Origin: a virus
IMG/VR virus record: IMGVR_UViG_3300032797_000272
Coordinates: 1 to 37,296 of that record
Direction: 5' to 3' (one strand)
Length of the DNA: 37,296 nt
Numbering within the stretch: position 1 is the first letter of the stretch; the number at the start of each line of letters is the position of its first letter. This document shows positions 22,818 to 30,103 of the stretch, piece after piece. The notes beneath the pieces were generated by a model. The model did no database searches. It saw only the letters and a program-made list of their open reading frames with translations, and had not been told where the DNA came from. Both the position numbers and the translations under genes were made by a program.

Positions 22818-23394
22818 CCGCTTCGCTGAGACCATACACATCCAAAATCTTGCGGCGGAGATCCGGCGAGATCGACTCCCCGGCCTTCTCCACCGCTTCC
22901 TTGGCTTGCCCTGCCTGTTTCCTGATGGCCGCCAGTTTCGTTTTCATGCTCTCGAATTTCTCGCGGTCCAGCGCCAGGCGCGCGCTCTGCTGTTCGAGCG
23001 CGGCGCGCTTCAGCCGGATTTTTTCGGCCTCCAGGTTGGCCCACTGCACGTTCACCGCGTCCGCGCCGGTGAATGATTCGGGATCCTCCATCAGAGCCTG
23101 CGTCGCCAAGGCCTGGATCAATTCTGAGGCCGTGCCCGGCACCGCTTTGGCGGCTTCCAGCATAGCGATGGACTGTTCGCGGGCCGCCGCCCGCCGGCAT
23201 TTATCGGCCTCCAGCGCGCGCAGTTCCCGGCTGACCGTCCGTTCGCTGATGGCCGCGCATTCCTCCTCGCCCAACAGCTCGATCAGATCGCGGTGGACGG
23301 CGGCGGCCGTTTTCCCGGCGCGGAAACCATCGGCGATTGCCCGCCGGGCGTGCTCGGCCAATTGATCGACCTTCTTATGCACCCGCCTGCTCAT
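22807..23394 (-). CDS. Small terminase-like protein, DUF3486 / Mu gp27 (195 aa)
   Basis: The N-terminus is helix-turn-helix-like (VDQLAEHARRAIADGFRAGK, then AAVHRDLIELLGEEEC and ISERTVSRELRALE). It is followed by long helices with LEAEKIRLKRAALEQQSARL, ending in ISPDLRRKILDVYGL. In Mu-like phages this family pairs with the large terminase, and the gene order matches. It overlaps the small gene upstream (23391) and the terminase start. The helical C-terminus may contact the large subunit. Confidence 0.85.
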   Translation of the reverse strand: MSRRVHKKVDQLAEHARRAIADGFRAGKTAAAVHRDLIELLGEEECAAISERTVSRELRALEADKCRRAAAREQSIAMLEAAKAVPGTASELIQALATQALMEDPESFTGADAVNVQWANLEAEKIRLKRAALEQQSARLALDREKFESMKTKLAAIRKQAGQAKEAVEKAGESISPDLRRKILDVYGLSEADAE

Positions 23395-23540
23395 GTCGGC
23401 TTTCCAGTGCCCCGTTTCGGATTGCGAATGCGCCGGCGCGGCAAGATCGAGTCAATGTATTTCCGGGTGAAGCCCTGCCGGCGGAGCATCACCCGCAGTT
23501 CGGTGTCGCTCGGATTCCATCGCGTTTTTCGTTTGCTCAT
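23391..23540 (-). CDS. Small basic protein (49 aa)
   Basis: I found this by translating the gap between two genes. ATG 23540, stop TGA at 23391-23393 overlapping the next ATG (23392-23394), so it is coupled to the small terminase gene. It begins MSKRKTRWNPSDTELRVMLR, continues QGFTRKYIDSILPRR and is strongly basic at both ends. The length and charge suit a DNA-binding or packaging accessory protein, but no family is recognised. Confidence 0.6.
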   Translation of the reverse strand: MSKRKTRWNPSDTELRVMLRRQGFTRKYIDSILPRRRIRNPKRGTGKPT

Positions 23541-23576
23541 AATCCGCCTAATCTGCGCAATCTGTGGCTACCGGCC

Positions 23577-23921
23577 CTACTCGAAATCAATTCCCGGATC
23601 CGCCGGGATGTTGCGGTCCACCAGGTCCTGGCCCTTGGGCGTCAATTTCACGGCGATGATATCGCTGGGCCGGCCGGCGCCGATCTTTGCGCGCTGGCGG
23701 TCATAGCCCGGTATGTCCTTGCGCCGCTGCAGAGTTGTGTACTCTTTGCCCGCCAGGTAATCGAGCGGCCGGCCGAGTTCACGCGCCGATAGGGAAACAC
23801 CCAGCGTATCGAGCGTGCGCAGGAGCAGGCCGAAACTCATGGCCGAGCCCAGGGCGCCGTTGTCGCTCAGCACCTGGAGGATGCGGCCACGCTGCCACTG
23901 TTCCGTTCGCGCCATCGTCAT
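23577..23921 (-). CDS. VpaChn25_0724-like phage protein, Mu gp26 position (114 aa)
   Basis: It has a winged-helix-like layout: QWQRGRILQVLSDNG, then MSFGLLLRTLDTLGVSLSAR, ELGRPLDYLAGKEYTTLQRR, and a C-terminal beta hairpin IIAVKLTPKGQDLVDRNI. This fits the VpaChn25_0724 family found at this place in Mu-like phages, before the small terminase. The family lacks a clear function; wing and helix suggest DNA or protein contact. The start overlaps the stop of the upstream gene by 4 bases (23918-23921). Confidence 0.75.
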   Translation of the reverse strand: MTMARTEQWQRGRILQVLSDNGALGSAMSFGLLLRTLDTLGVSLSARELGRPLDYLAGKEYTTLQRRKDIPGYDRQRAKIGAGRPSDIIAVKLTPKGQDLVDRNIPADPGIDFE

Positions 23922-24421
23922 GCGTTCTCTCCTCGCGCTCCGGTTGCGCCGGTCGCCCCGGTTGCGCCGGTTTCGCCGGTTGCGCCGGTTTCGCCGGTTG
24001 CGCCGGTCTCGCCCCGAGCTCCGGACGGTCCCATGGGCCCGATCAATCGGACGTCGCCGTGCATCGCTTCGATTTTTCCGCTCAGCCGCTCGATCTGCCC
24101 GGATAGCGCGCGGCAGGCGGCTCGAACGTCATCCTCGCTCGTAAATCGCTCCGAAATCACTGCCGCTAATTTGCCTTGCGAGCTAGCCATGTCGCGGATG
24201 GCGCCGATGGCCGGGCCGGCGTGGCGGTCGAGCAAAAACCCGCCCAGCCCAATCACCAGAAGCGCCGGGCCCCAGTTGGTTATTTGCGCCACCACCTGCG
24301 GCGATCCTTGCAGCAGCGCCATCACCGCCGCGCCGATACCGATGCCGGCGGCGCCGGCGCCCACCGCCTTGGTCGCCGCCGCGGTCTTGCCGTTCTCCGG
24401 TTTCGCTGTTGCATCAGCCAT
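23918..24421 (-). CDS. Membrane protein with coiled coil and collagen-like tail (167 aa)
   Basis: The N-terminal half has two hydrophobic stretches: about residues 20-42 (GAGAAGIGIGAAVMALL) and 50-65 (WGPALLVIGLGGFLL). A helical region (EDDVRAACRALSGQIERLSG) follows, then a Gly-x-y tail from about residue 126: GPMGPSGARGETGATGET, with repeated GAT/GET triplets and an Arg. The collagen-like tail would trimerise; at DNA level it is the ccggttgcgccggtttcg repeat around 23941-24020. A role in lysis, adsorption or anchoring is possible. No family is recognised. Confidence 0.7.
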   Translation of the reverse strand: MADATAKPENGKTAAATKAVGAGAAGIGIGAAVMALLQGSPQVVAQITNWGPALLVIGLGGFLLDRHAGPAIGAIRDMASSQGKLAAVISERFTSEDDVRAACRALSGQIERLSGKIEAMHGDVRLIGPMGPSGARGETGATGETGATGETGATGATGATGARGENA

Positions 24422-24426
24422 AAAGA

Positions 24427-24462
24427 AGCTCTCAGCTCTCAGCTCTCAGCTATCAGCTTTCA
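24427..24462. repeat. Tandem agctctc words
   Basis: Four copies of agctctc/agctatc/agctttc lie in the stop region of the 109-aa gene; the same word occurs at 4482. Confidence 0.8.
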
Positions 24463-24775
24463 GGTTGTCCGCTTCCGCCAGGGCATCGACCGCGCGGGAA
24501 GCCGGAATCTTCAAGTCCTTTGGGGCGTTGGCGCGCCACAGGGCGTAGGTAGCGCCGGCCATGGCCGCCAGGGCCTGCCCATGAGCGAGGAAATTGTTCG
24601 CGGCCAGGTCATGCACCCCGGCGTAATAAAGGGCATTGCCGGCCAAGCCCAGCGTGCCGGCATAAACGCAGAAGGCCGTGACAGCCAGGGCGATGAGCAG
24701 CCGCGCGTACCTGTCCAGGTAGTGATCGGTGATCAGCGTGCTGATCGGCTTCGTGATGTTGGTGAAGTCGAACAT
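24446..24775 (-). CDS. Small two-TM membrane protein, holin-like candidate (109 aa)
   Basis: The start is taken at ATG 24775 (MFDFTNITKPIS), 2 bases downstream of the upstream gene's stop. It has an N-terminal amphipathic part, TM1 LLIALAVTAFCVYAGTLGLAG (about residues 25-45) and TM2 FLAHGQALAAMAGATYALW (about 60-80), then a polar C-terminus. Size, two TMs and position next to the amidase suggest a holin, which triggers lysis. The upstream gene is also membrane-related, so this may be a lysis membrane pair. Evidence is topological only. Confidence 0.55.
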   Translation of the reverse strand: MFDFTNITKPISTLITDHYLDRYARLLIALAVTAFCVYAGTLGLAGNALYYAGVHDLAANNFLAHGQALAAMAGATYALWRANAPKDLKIPASRAVDALAEADNLKADS

Positions 24776-24777
24776 AC

Positions 24778-25503
24778 CTAGAGCTTCAAGCCGAGGGTCA
24801 CGCTCAGCATCGGCTGGTAGTCGCCCAGGCTCGATTTGTATATGCGCACCAGGGGCACGATCGACCACTTGCTTCCGGGCTTCAGAGGGATGGGCGCCAT
24901 GGCTCCGCCGGTCCAAGTCCAGCCTAGGTTGGTGCCAGAAGCCGAAGCCCCAACGGCCACCAGGCCCAGAATATGCGTGCCGCCGAACTGGTGGAGGTCT
25001 CGCGCGATCCCGGTGGAGACCGAGGCGTCCACGACAAACGGCCGGAAGTTTTTGCTGGTGATATCCATGAGCCAGATGTTGTAGTTATTGGGAGTGAGGT
25101 CGAGCAGGCCCCAGGCCAGGCCGGTGACCGGCGGGCGGACCTGCTGGTTGAAGCTGGCGCCGGCGCCGACCATCGACGGGCTTGCCGCCATCTGGGCGCG
25201 TGCGCTCACCGCGGAGGCGCACAAGAGGCAGAGCAAAACCAGCGGCAGCTTGGCCTTCGGCAGCACCCCGCGAATGAACTCCTCGAATTTGGCGAAGCGC
25301 GCGGCATCGGCGGCCACGATCAGTCCCGCACCGATCAGGATGAAGTGCACGTTGGCCGCCAGGTAGCCGGCGATGCTTCCGGGCGCCTGCCAGCCTCCGG
25401 CGGGATCGTAGCCAATGCCGACGCAGAGCAGCCCGCCGAGCACTTTCATCAGCACGCCGACACCGGCGATGGTAGTCGCGTAATTCTTCAGCCAGCCTCT
25501 CAT
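24778..25503 (-). CDS. Membrane protein with internal signal and beta-rich C-terminus (241 aa)
   Basis: The start is ATG 25503, with ggagagg upstream. Its ATG overlaps the TGA of the amidase gene (ATGA). The N-terminal part contains TM stretches about residues 5-30 (TTIAGVGVLMKVLGGLL) and 45-65 (VHFILIGAGLIVAADA). A second hydrophobic part LPLVLLCLLCASAVSARAQ (residues about 84-102) looks like an internal signal peptide. After it comes a beta-strand-rich segment ending VTLGLKL, which resembles a small outer-membrane barrel. This could be a fused lysis membrane protein and envelope protein. No family is recognised. Confidence 0.6.
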   Translation of the reverse strand: MRGWLKNYATTIAGVGVLMKVLGGLLCVGIGYDPAGGWQAPGSIAGYLAANVHFILIGAGLIVAADAARFAKFEEFIRGVLPKAKLPLVLLCLLCASAVSARAQMAASPSMVGAGASFNQQVRPPVTGLAWGLLDLTPNNYNIWLMDITSKNFRPFVVDASVSTGIARDLHQFGGTHILGLVAVGASASGTNLGWTWTGGAMAPIPLKPGSKWSIVPLVRIYKSSLGDYQPMLSVTLGLKL

Positions 25504-26296
25504 ATATTTTCCTCTCCGGTTTTCTCCGCGCCCTCCGCGCCCTCTGCGGTGAAATGTTTTCCGATGGTCGCAGCGATCGCTTCGCAAATCTCCAGCTTGA
25601 TTTTCGTGTCAATGAGTGACGGGTAATCCACCGAGGAATCTATGAATCCCAACTCGATGAGTATGGAAGGATCGAAAGCGAGCACGGCCAGGCGGGGGCG
25701 CTCGACCACGCCGGCGCCGTGCGGCGGGATGATAGGCTTGAGCGCATCGGAAACGGCGCGGGCAATCGCCGCGCTGCGCTTGGTGCGCCATAGAACTTCG
25801 TGACCTGAGACCTGGGAGCTGGGATGCCGCGGTGCGGCATCCCATCCCGCACTGCGGGATGGGACTTTGGACTTTGGACTTCTTCCGGTGCCGCGTTGCA
25901 GTGCAGCGAAATCAGCAGATCAGCTTTGGCGCGCTTGGCGATGCGCGCGCGCTCGAGCAGGCGGCAGGGTTTGCTCTGGTCGGTGCGCGTGAGTTGCGTC
26001 CGGAACCCGCGCTGGCTCAACGCGGAATCCAGTGCATAGGCGTACTGCAAAGCGATTTCCGCCTCGGTGGCTTCGACCTGCTTGCGGCCCCTGGTGTCGC
26101 GCGACCAGCGCACGGCACCGGGATCGAAGCGCCCGGCATCGAGCTTGCCATGGCCGGCATCGATCACGATGAGGCCGGAGGCTGGAGGCTGGAGCCTGGA
26201 GGGAAGAAGACCGGGAGCGGATTGCTCCGCCCCCGGCTGAGGGCCGGTAGCCCGGCCCGTGGGCGCCTTCATCGGCGACTGGTCCTGTTCACTCAT
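25500..26296 (-). pseudogene. N-acetylmuramoyl-L-alanine amidase (endolysin) disrupted by a 74-bp insertion
   Basis: Amidase_3 features are clear. N-terminal domain from about residue 42: IVIDAGHGKLDAG (Zn His), VEATEAEIALQYAYAL (Glu), LLISLHCNAAP (His). The frame after NAAPEE is interrupted by the palindromic element (25806-25879). Past it, a different frame continues with GHEVLWRTKRSAAIARA and ILIELGFIDSS (catalytic Glu). Removing 74 bases joins APEE to GHEVLW in frame, as expected of the intact enzyme. The intact form would cut the peptidoglycan stem for lysis. The product is probably truncated, or rescued only if the element is bypassed. The N-terminal linker is translated tandem word (RLQPPASGL). 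Confidence 0.85.
25806..25879. repeat. Composite palindromic element, copy 3, inside the amidase gene
   Basis: Hairpin B (25821-25843) and hairpin A (25843-25861), flanked by gacctggg and actttgg words: the same composite structure as copies 1 and 2. Its 74 bases shift the amidase frame. This is direct evidence that the element arrives by insertion. Confidence 0.88.
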
Positions 26297-26304
26297 CTGT
26301 AAGT

Positions 26305-26338
26305 GCCCGGCGGCTGCCCTCGGATGCAGCCGCCGGGC
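26305..26338. promoter_or_regulatory. Perfect 13-bp hairpin upstream of the amidase start
   Basis: gcccggcggctgc (26305-26317) pairs with gcagccgccgggc (26326-26338) across an 8-base loop. It ends 8 bases upstream of the amidase ATG (26296). No T-run follows in either direction, so it is not a classical terminator; it may control translation or processing. Confidence 0.75.
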
Positions 26339-26391
26339 TCGTCACGGGGATGCGGTTCAGCCTCGACAATTTCACGCGGGAATGTTTGATG

Positions 26392-26640
26392 TCAAATCGC
26401 GGAAAACGCGGAAAGCTTTCCCCGTTTTTCTCGAAACGGGCAGGAGAGGCAGGGAATCGCCTCCGCAACCTGGCGCGCGCTGGGGGCATGGACGTGGATC
26501 GTGGCACGAGCCTCCGCCTGCCGGCTGGGCACCAGTCCGCGGCGGACCCAGTTGCGCAGGGTGCGCGGTTCGATTTTCAGGAGCCGGGCGACTCGGCTGA
26601 GCCGCTCCCATTCCGCCAACGGTCCTCGTCGTGATTTCAT
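26392..26640 (-). CDS. MerR/excisionase-like small HTH protein (82 aa)
   Basis: WERLSRVARLLKIEPRTLRN (about residues 11-30) followed by WVRRGLVPSRQAEARATI is the winged HTH pattern of MerR/Xis-type regulators: helix, turn, recognition helix, wing. The C-terminal end is basic and partly word-derived (FREKRGKLSAFSAI). It is in the early-middle region next to another HTH protein (26657-27178), so it may be a middle/late activator or an accessory DNA-bending factor. The ribosome site is weak. Confidence 0.55.
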   Translation of the reverse strand: MKSRRGPLAEWERLSRVARLLKIEPRTLRNWVRRGLVPSRQAEARATIHVHAPSARQVAEAIPCLSCPFREKRGKLSAFSAI

Positions 26641-26656
26641 AAAAGCTCTCAGGTTT

Positions 26657-27178
26657 CTACGCCGGGCGGCGCAATTCCGCGCCGATCACCATGGCCCGCA
26701 CCCGCTCGAGCAACGCTTGACGGGCCGCGGCGGACAGGGTGCTTGCGTCGCGCAGGATAGCGCGCGATGTCTCATCCGTGGGCCAGGGAACCACCAACCA
26801 GGCCGAAGGAATCCCGAGGGCGTGCGCCACGCGCGGGATGCCAACGCATTGCGGCACGATCTCATGTAGCTCCCACCTATAGAGGTGGCTCCGGCGGAAA
26901 CGGCTGCCCATGCGGCTGCCCAACTGGACGCGGGTGAGGCCGGCAATCTGGCGCCAGTACCGCAGGGCCTCGGCGAAATCCACGGCCTCTCCCATAACCG
27001 GCGGGGATATCGCCGGCTGGGACCCGCAGATGGGGATGGCGAGCGCAGGCGCGGTGACCAGCCGTATGGTCGCCCCGTTGTACCAGCATCGTCGGCAGCG
27101 GTTGGCCACGGTCGGATATTGGACCATGCCGCATCGCGGGCACCGCACCGCCTCCGATCGATGTTTATCTGTGTTCAT
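26657..27178 (-). CDS. Zinc-ribbon plus XRE-type HTH regulator (173 aa)
   Basis: The N-terminal zinc ribbon is CPRCGMVQY...CRRCW (Cys pairs near residues 13-16 and 28-31). After a linker, an HTH of XRE/Cro type: FAEALRYWRQIAGLTRVQLG, then SRMGSRFRRSHLYRWELHEI, and a C-terminal helical extension. It could be the regulator that activates the middle or late operon (the Mor/C role), but it is not in the Mor family by sequence. The start at 27178 overlaps tandem gcagatg words, so a later start cannot be excluded. Confidence 0.65.
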   Translation of the reverse strand: MNTDKHRSEAVRCPRCGMVQYPTVANRCRRCWYNGATIRLVTAPALAIPICGSQPAISPPVMGEAVDFAEALRYWRQIAGLTRVQLGSRMGSRFRRSHLYRWELHEIVPQCVGIPRVAHALGIPSAWLVVPWPTDETSRAILRDASTLSAAARQALLERVRAMVIGAELRRPA

Positions 27179-27193
27179 CTGCGCAATCTGCGG

Positions 27194-27688
27194 CTAAAAC
27201 GGCACCCCGTCCAACGTCTCGGTCGGCCGCCATGTTTTCAATTCCTCCCGGATCTCGGTCTTGCTTTTCCCGGCTTTACGCGCGCCAATGTTCATCAGGG
27301 CCTCGATGGCGCGCCAGCACTGTTGCCGGCTGAGGGCGGTGGGGTACTCCACGCGAAAAAGTTTCCGCAGCAGACCGGCCAGGCGCGCGCGGTTGTCGGC
27401 CCATCCCAGCCACTTTTCGAGCTGGCGGATTTTCCAGAGCTGCGCGTCGCTGGGGGTGCCGGCGCGGTCGCCGCGGGCAATTTCCTTAATGCAGAAGACT
27501 AACTCCGCGTCGCTACAATCATTGGCGGAACTTACTGGACGGCCGATTTTCAGGGCCATCCACGCCAGTCGCTCGGCGCGGGATTTGGCGGCGCCGCTGA
27601 CCGGACAGTATTCGCGCCAGGCGGCCATGAAGTGCCGTAAAAGGCGCCGAGTGATGAGTGATGAGTGATGAGTGACGAGTTCAGGCAT
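27194..27688 (-). CDS. GemA/Mu gp16-like regulatory protein (164 aa)
   Basis: The start is taken at ATG 27688, with ggagg 5 bases upstream, so the word-derived MPELVTHHSSLITRRL is translated. Helical segments: CSDAELVFCIKEIARGDRAG, then TPSDAQLWKIRQLEKWLGW, LAGLLRKLFRVEY and QQCWRAIEALMNIGAR. The later half (Q-x-x-K-I-R-x-L-x-x-x-L-G-W, then the 'A-x-x-x-I-E-A-L' helix) follows the GemA / DUF1018 pattern known from Mu gp16, an early regulatory gene. The first half is unlike typical members, so I rate it moderate. Confidence 0.6.
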   Translation of the reverse strand: MPELVTHHSSLITRRLLRHFMAAWREYCPVSGAAKSRAERLAWMALKIGRPVSSANDCSDAELVFCIKEIARGDRAGTPSDAQLWKIRQLEKWLGWADNRARLAGLLRKLFRVEYPTALSRQQCWRAIEALMNIGARKAGKSKTEIREELKTWRPTETLDGVPF

Positions 27689-27899
27689 CGGGGCCTCCAG
27701 CCGTGGATTCCGCGGAGTTCGCGGATTGCCGGACTTCTAAGCATTGCAACCAGGCCACGTTGACGGCTTCCGTGAGATCGGCCAGCAATTCGAGCGCATG
27801 TTCGATGATGACATAATGGATGCAAGCCGATTCGCGGATCGCTATGGGATGTTCGCGGTCCGGGCGATCAAACCACGCCAGACGTTTTTTGTTGGGCAT
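27681..27899 (-). CDS. Hypothetical small acidic protein (72 aa)
   Basis: It is predicted helical: IHYVIIEHALELLADLTEAV followed by NVAWLQCLEVRQSANSAEST. The stop overlaps the downstream start by 8 bases. The C-terminal end contains translated tandem words (SANSAEST). The function is unknown. It sits between the HerA-like gene and the GemA-like gene in the early operon. Confidence 0.55.
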   Translation of the reverse strand: MPNKKRLAWFDRPDREHPIAIRESACIHYVIIEHALELLADLTEAVNVAWLQCLEVRQSANSAESTAGGPDA

Positions 27900-27928
27900 C
27901 TTCAGCGCAGCCTTTCATCTGTGTCCCA

Positions 27929-29692
27929 TTACTCCAGAAAGAGAATGTCCCTGGCCCGAATCATGCCGCCGCCCAGGTACTCGATCAGGCCGAGCGAGCG
28001 CAGCCGCCCGCGCGGGTTGTTGTAGGCCCCGCCGTCTGGAGCGTATCTGGCCTCTCCCGCGCAATCGTCGTTCGAGATGCTGTCGGGGTAGTGATTCAGG
28101 ATCACGCGGAGGATCTTGCTTTCAGGGCCGGGCAACCTGTCGATGATGGCTTGGTGCAATGCCGCCGTGGTGAGCGGCGTTTCGGGCTCAGCCGCACACC
28201 CGCGTCCCTCGGGAGTCAAGCGCATAAAGTTCGACCCGACGTATTCGATCAAGCCCTTGGTTCGGAGCGCGCCACACGGATTATTGAATGCTCCGCCGCC
28301 GAAGGTGTAGCCGGCCAGAAAGGCCACGGCGGTCCGCTCGGGCTGATCAACGCCGATGGTCTCCATCCAAGCGATAGCGTCGAGAATGCGATGCTCCGGG
28401 CCGGTTAACTGGCCGTCATTGATAGGGGGATGTGGGACCGGGGACCTGCGACCTGAGGGAAAACTGACCTTGGACCTGGGACCTGGGACCTGCGCCGGAG
28501 CCGGAGGCCGGGATGGTGTTGAGGCGGGCGCCGTTGGGATGGCGCCGATCAGCGGCTGCATCGCCTCGATCCAACCCATCATGGTTCTGGCCTGCTCTCG
28601 CAACCCCGACAGTCTCCGCTCCAGTTCGCGCAGCAATTTCCGATTCGCTTCGGCCGATTCGTGGGCCGCTTTCTCATGTCCCTCGTGCCAAGCCTTCTTG
28701 ACCGCCTCGGGATCGGCGGCTGGCGCGGCTTTCGGCGCGATGGCCGCGGCGCGCTTCAATTCCGCGATTTGCCGGCGGAGTTCCTTGGGATCTTCGGCCT
28801 TGGCGCGCTCGATGGTGGCCGCCATCTCTTTTCGGATGCGGTCCAGATCAATCGGCGCCAGTTCCCGCGCTACCGCCGCTGTGCCGACCTGCGGGGTGCT
28901 GGAAGCGTTGAAGGTGTCCTTCTTGCCGATGTTGATGGTTTTGGAAATCTGCAACCACTGCGGACTCCAGACGTGCGCCTGGCCGACCGCGAGTTTAGGA
29001 AGGAACCCGGCAACGTCCAGGTCCAACCCTTTTTCCTCGATCCAGGATTCGATGGCCTTGCGCTCGTGGGGGCCGGTCATCTGAAAGGCGAAGAGGCATT
29101 CCGTTTGGTTCAGGGCCTTCTTATTGACCTCTTGGGGGCGCTGCGAGATCAGAGAAACGCCGATACCGAAGTTGCGGCCGAGTTTTTCCATGCGCTGAAA
29201 GGCGTGCAGCATGTGCTCCTCGCCTTTCTGCGGGTTCTGCGGGATCAGTTCCTGGCATTCTTCGATGAAGACGTGGACCGCCGATGGCGCGGCCTTCTTG
29301 CGGAAATAGAAGCGGCTGGCCCAATCCATTCCGAAGCGGGCTTTGTCGGAATCGTGCTCGAATTGGCTGATGTCCAGGACCATCGAGAGCCCGCGGTCCA
29401 CGATCAGATCCGCCATCAACTCGCCGCCCCTGGATTCCAGCGGCACGTCGCCATGCAGGCCGCCGAAAACCGGAACAGCCAAGCCGGGGGCCTTGCCGTC
29501 CGCGGCCAGCCGGATTCCGTACCACACGCCCACGGCGTCCAGGATCACTACCTGGGCCTTGGCCAGCAGCATTTCCTCGGCAAGTTTGCTGGCGGCATAC
29601 GTTTTTCCGGACCCAGTGCGCCCGAGGAAGGCGAACTTCTGGGTAACCGCATCGAGCGGCAGCGCCAGGTCGGGACTGATTTTCAAGGTCAT
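27929..29692 (-). CDS. HerA/FtsK-superfamily ATPase with two C-terminal winged-helix repeats (587 aa)
   Basis: The start is ATG 29692. Walker A is GRTGSGKT (24-31), Walker B VFIEE (141-145), and the conserved SQRP segment is at 183-186, in the order of HerA-type DNA-translocating ATPases. A helical middle (about 290-375) follows. The C-terminus contains two related winged-helix units, each about 70 aa: LTGPEHRILDAIAWME and LPGPESKILRVILNHY, each ending with R-x-K-G-L-I-E-Y or R-S-L-G-L-I-E-Y. In Mu this position does not carry such a protein, so it is accessory: it may act on phage or host DNA. A linker with tandem words (PGPRSKVS) lies between. Confidence 0.8.
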   Translation of the reverse strand: MTLKISPDLALPLDAVTQKFAFLGRTGSGKTYAASKLAEEMLLAKAQVVILDAVGVWYGIRLAADGKAPGLAVPVFGGLHGDVPLESRGGELMADLIVDRGLSMVLDISQFEHDSDKARFGMDWASRFYFRKKAAPSAVHVFIEECQELIPQNPQKGEEHMLHAFQRMEKLGRNFGIGVSLISQRPQEVNKKALNQTECLFAFQMTGPHERKAIESWIEEKGLDLDVAGFLPKLAVGQAHVWSPQWLQISKTINIGKKDTFNASSTPQVGTAAVARELAPIDLDRIRKEMAATIERAKAEDPKELRRQIAELKRAAAIAPKAAPAADPEAVKKAWHEGHEKAAHESAEANRKLLRELERRLSGLREQARTMMGWIEAMQPLIGAIPTAPASTPSRPPAPAQVPGPRSKVSFPSGRRSPVPHPPINDGQLTGPEHRILDAIAWMETIGVDQPERTAVAFLAGYTFGGGAFNNPCGALRTKGLIEYVGSNFMRLTPEGRGCAAEPETPLTTAALHQAIIDRLPGPESKILRVILNHYPDSISNDDCAGEARYAPDGGAYNNPRGRLRSLGLIEYLGGGMIRARDILFLE

Positions 29693-29710
29693 ATTTTCGT
29701 GCCTCAAATC

Positions 29711-30100
29711 TCAGGTCCCAGGTGCCAAGTCTCCGAACTCAAATCCGAGTTGGCCGAGCATCTCCCGGTAGCGCGTCCACTCATGTCCGGCCAGGGCGCA
29801 GATCAGGGCCAGTTCGCTTAGGGCCTGGCGACGCAGGACGCGAATGGTGGCGGCCATTTCGGCGGGCGTGTCGATCAGGTAATAGCCGTTCAGTTTCCCG
29901 CGCGAGGCGCCGATGGGGATCTTGTGTTGCAGACGCAGCCCACGAACCGCCGCTTTCACCTGGTAGTCCCTCAACCGGGTGCGCCGCTGGAGCTCCGCGC
30001 CGGTGATGGCGTAGCGCTGTCCGCGCCGCCAGATCAGCTCATCCCATACCGCGCTCTGGTCGGCGGTGAGCAGGTCCGGATTGGGGTTGGGGTAGTTCAT
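29711..30100 (-). CDS. Hypothetical HTH-like protein (129 aa)
   Basis: A winged-helix-like N-terminus, AVWDELIWRRGQRYAITGAE, then RTRLRDYQVKAAVRGLRLQH with the wing HKIPIGASRGKLNGYYLI, and a C-terminal helical part (TRYREMLGQLGFEFG). The pattern of helix, basic helix and wing with K-I-P-I-G-(A/S) resembles small phage DNA-binding proteins that read as a replication or regulatory factor. It is next to the HerA-like gene, perhaps its partner. No family is assigned. Confidence 0.6.
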   Translation of the reverse strand: MNYPNPNPDLLTADQSAVWDELIWRRGQRYAITGAELQRRTRLRDYQVKAAVRGLRLQHKIPIGASRGKLNGYYLIDTPAEMAATIRVLRRQALSELALICALAGHEWTRYREMLGQLGFEFGDLAPGT

Positions 30101-30103
30101 AAG

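Noticed and set aside
23941-24020. DNA repeat array of ccggttgcgccggtttcg type
   Set aside because: It is fully explained as the coding sequence of Gly-x-y collagen-like triplets.
26305-26338. Intrinsic terminator reading of the 13-bp hairpin
   Set aside because: No T-run follows on either strand; kept only as a regulatory hairpin.
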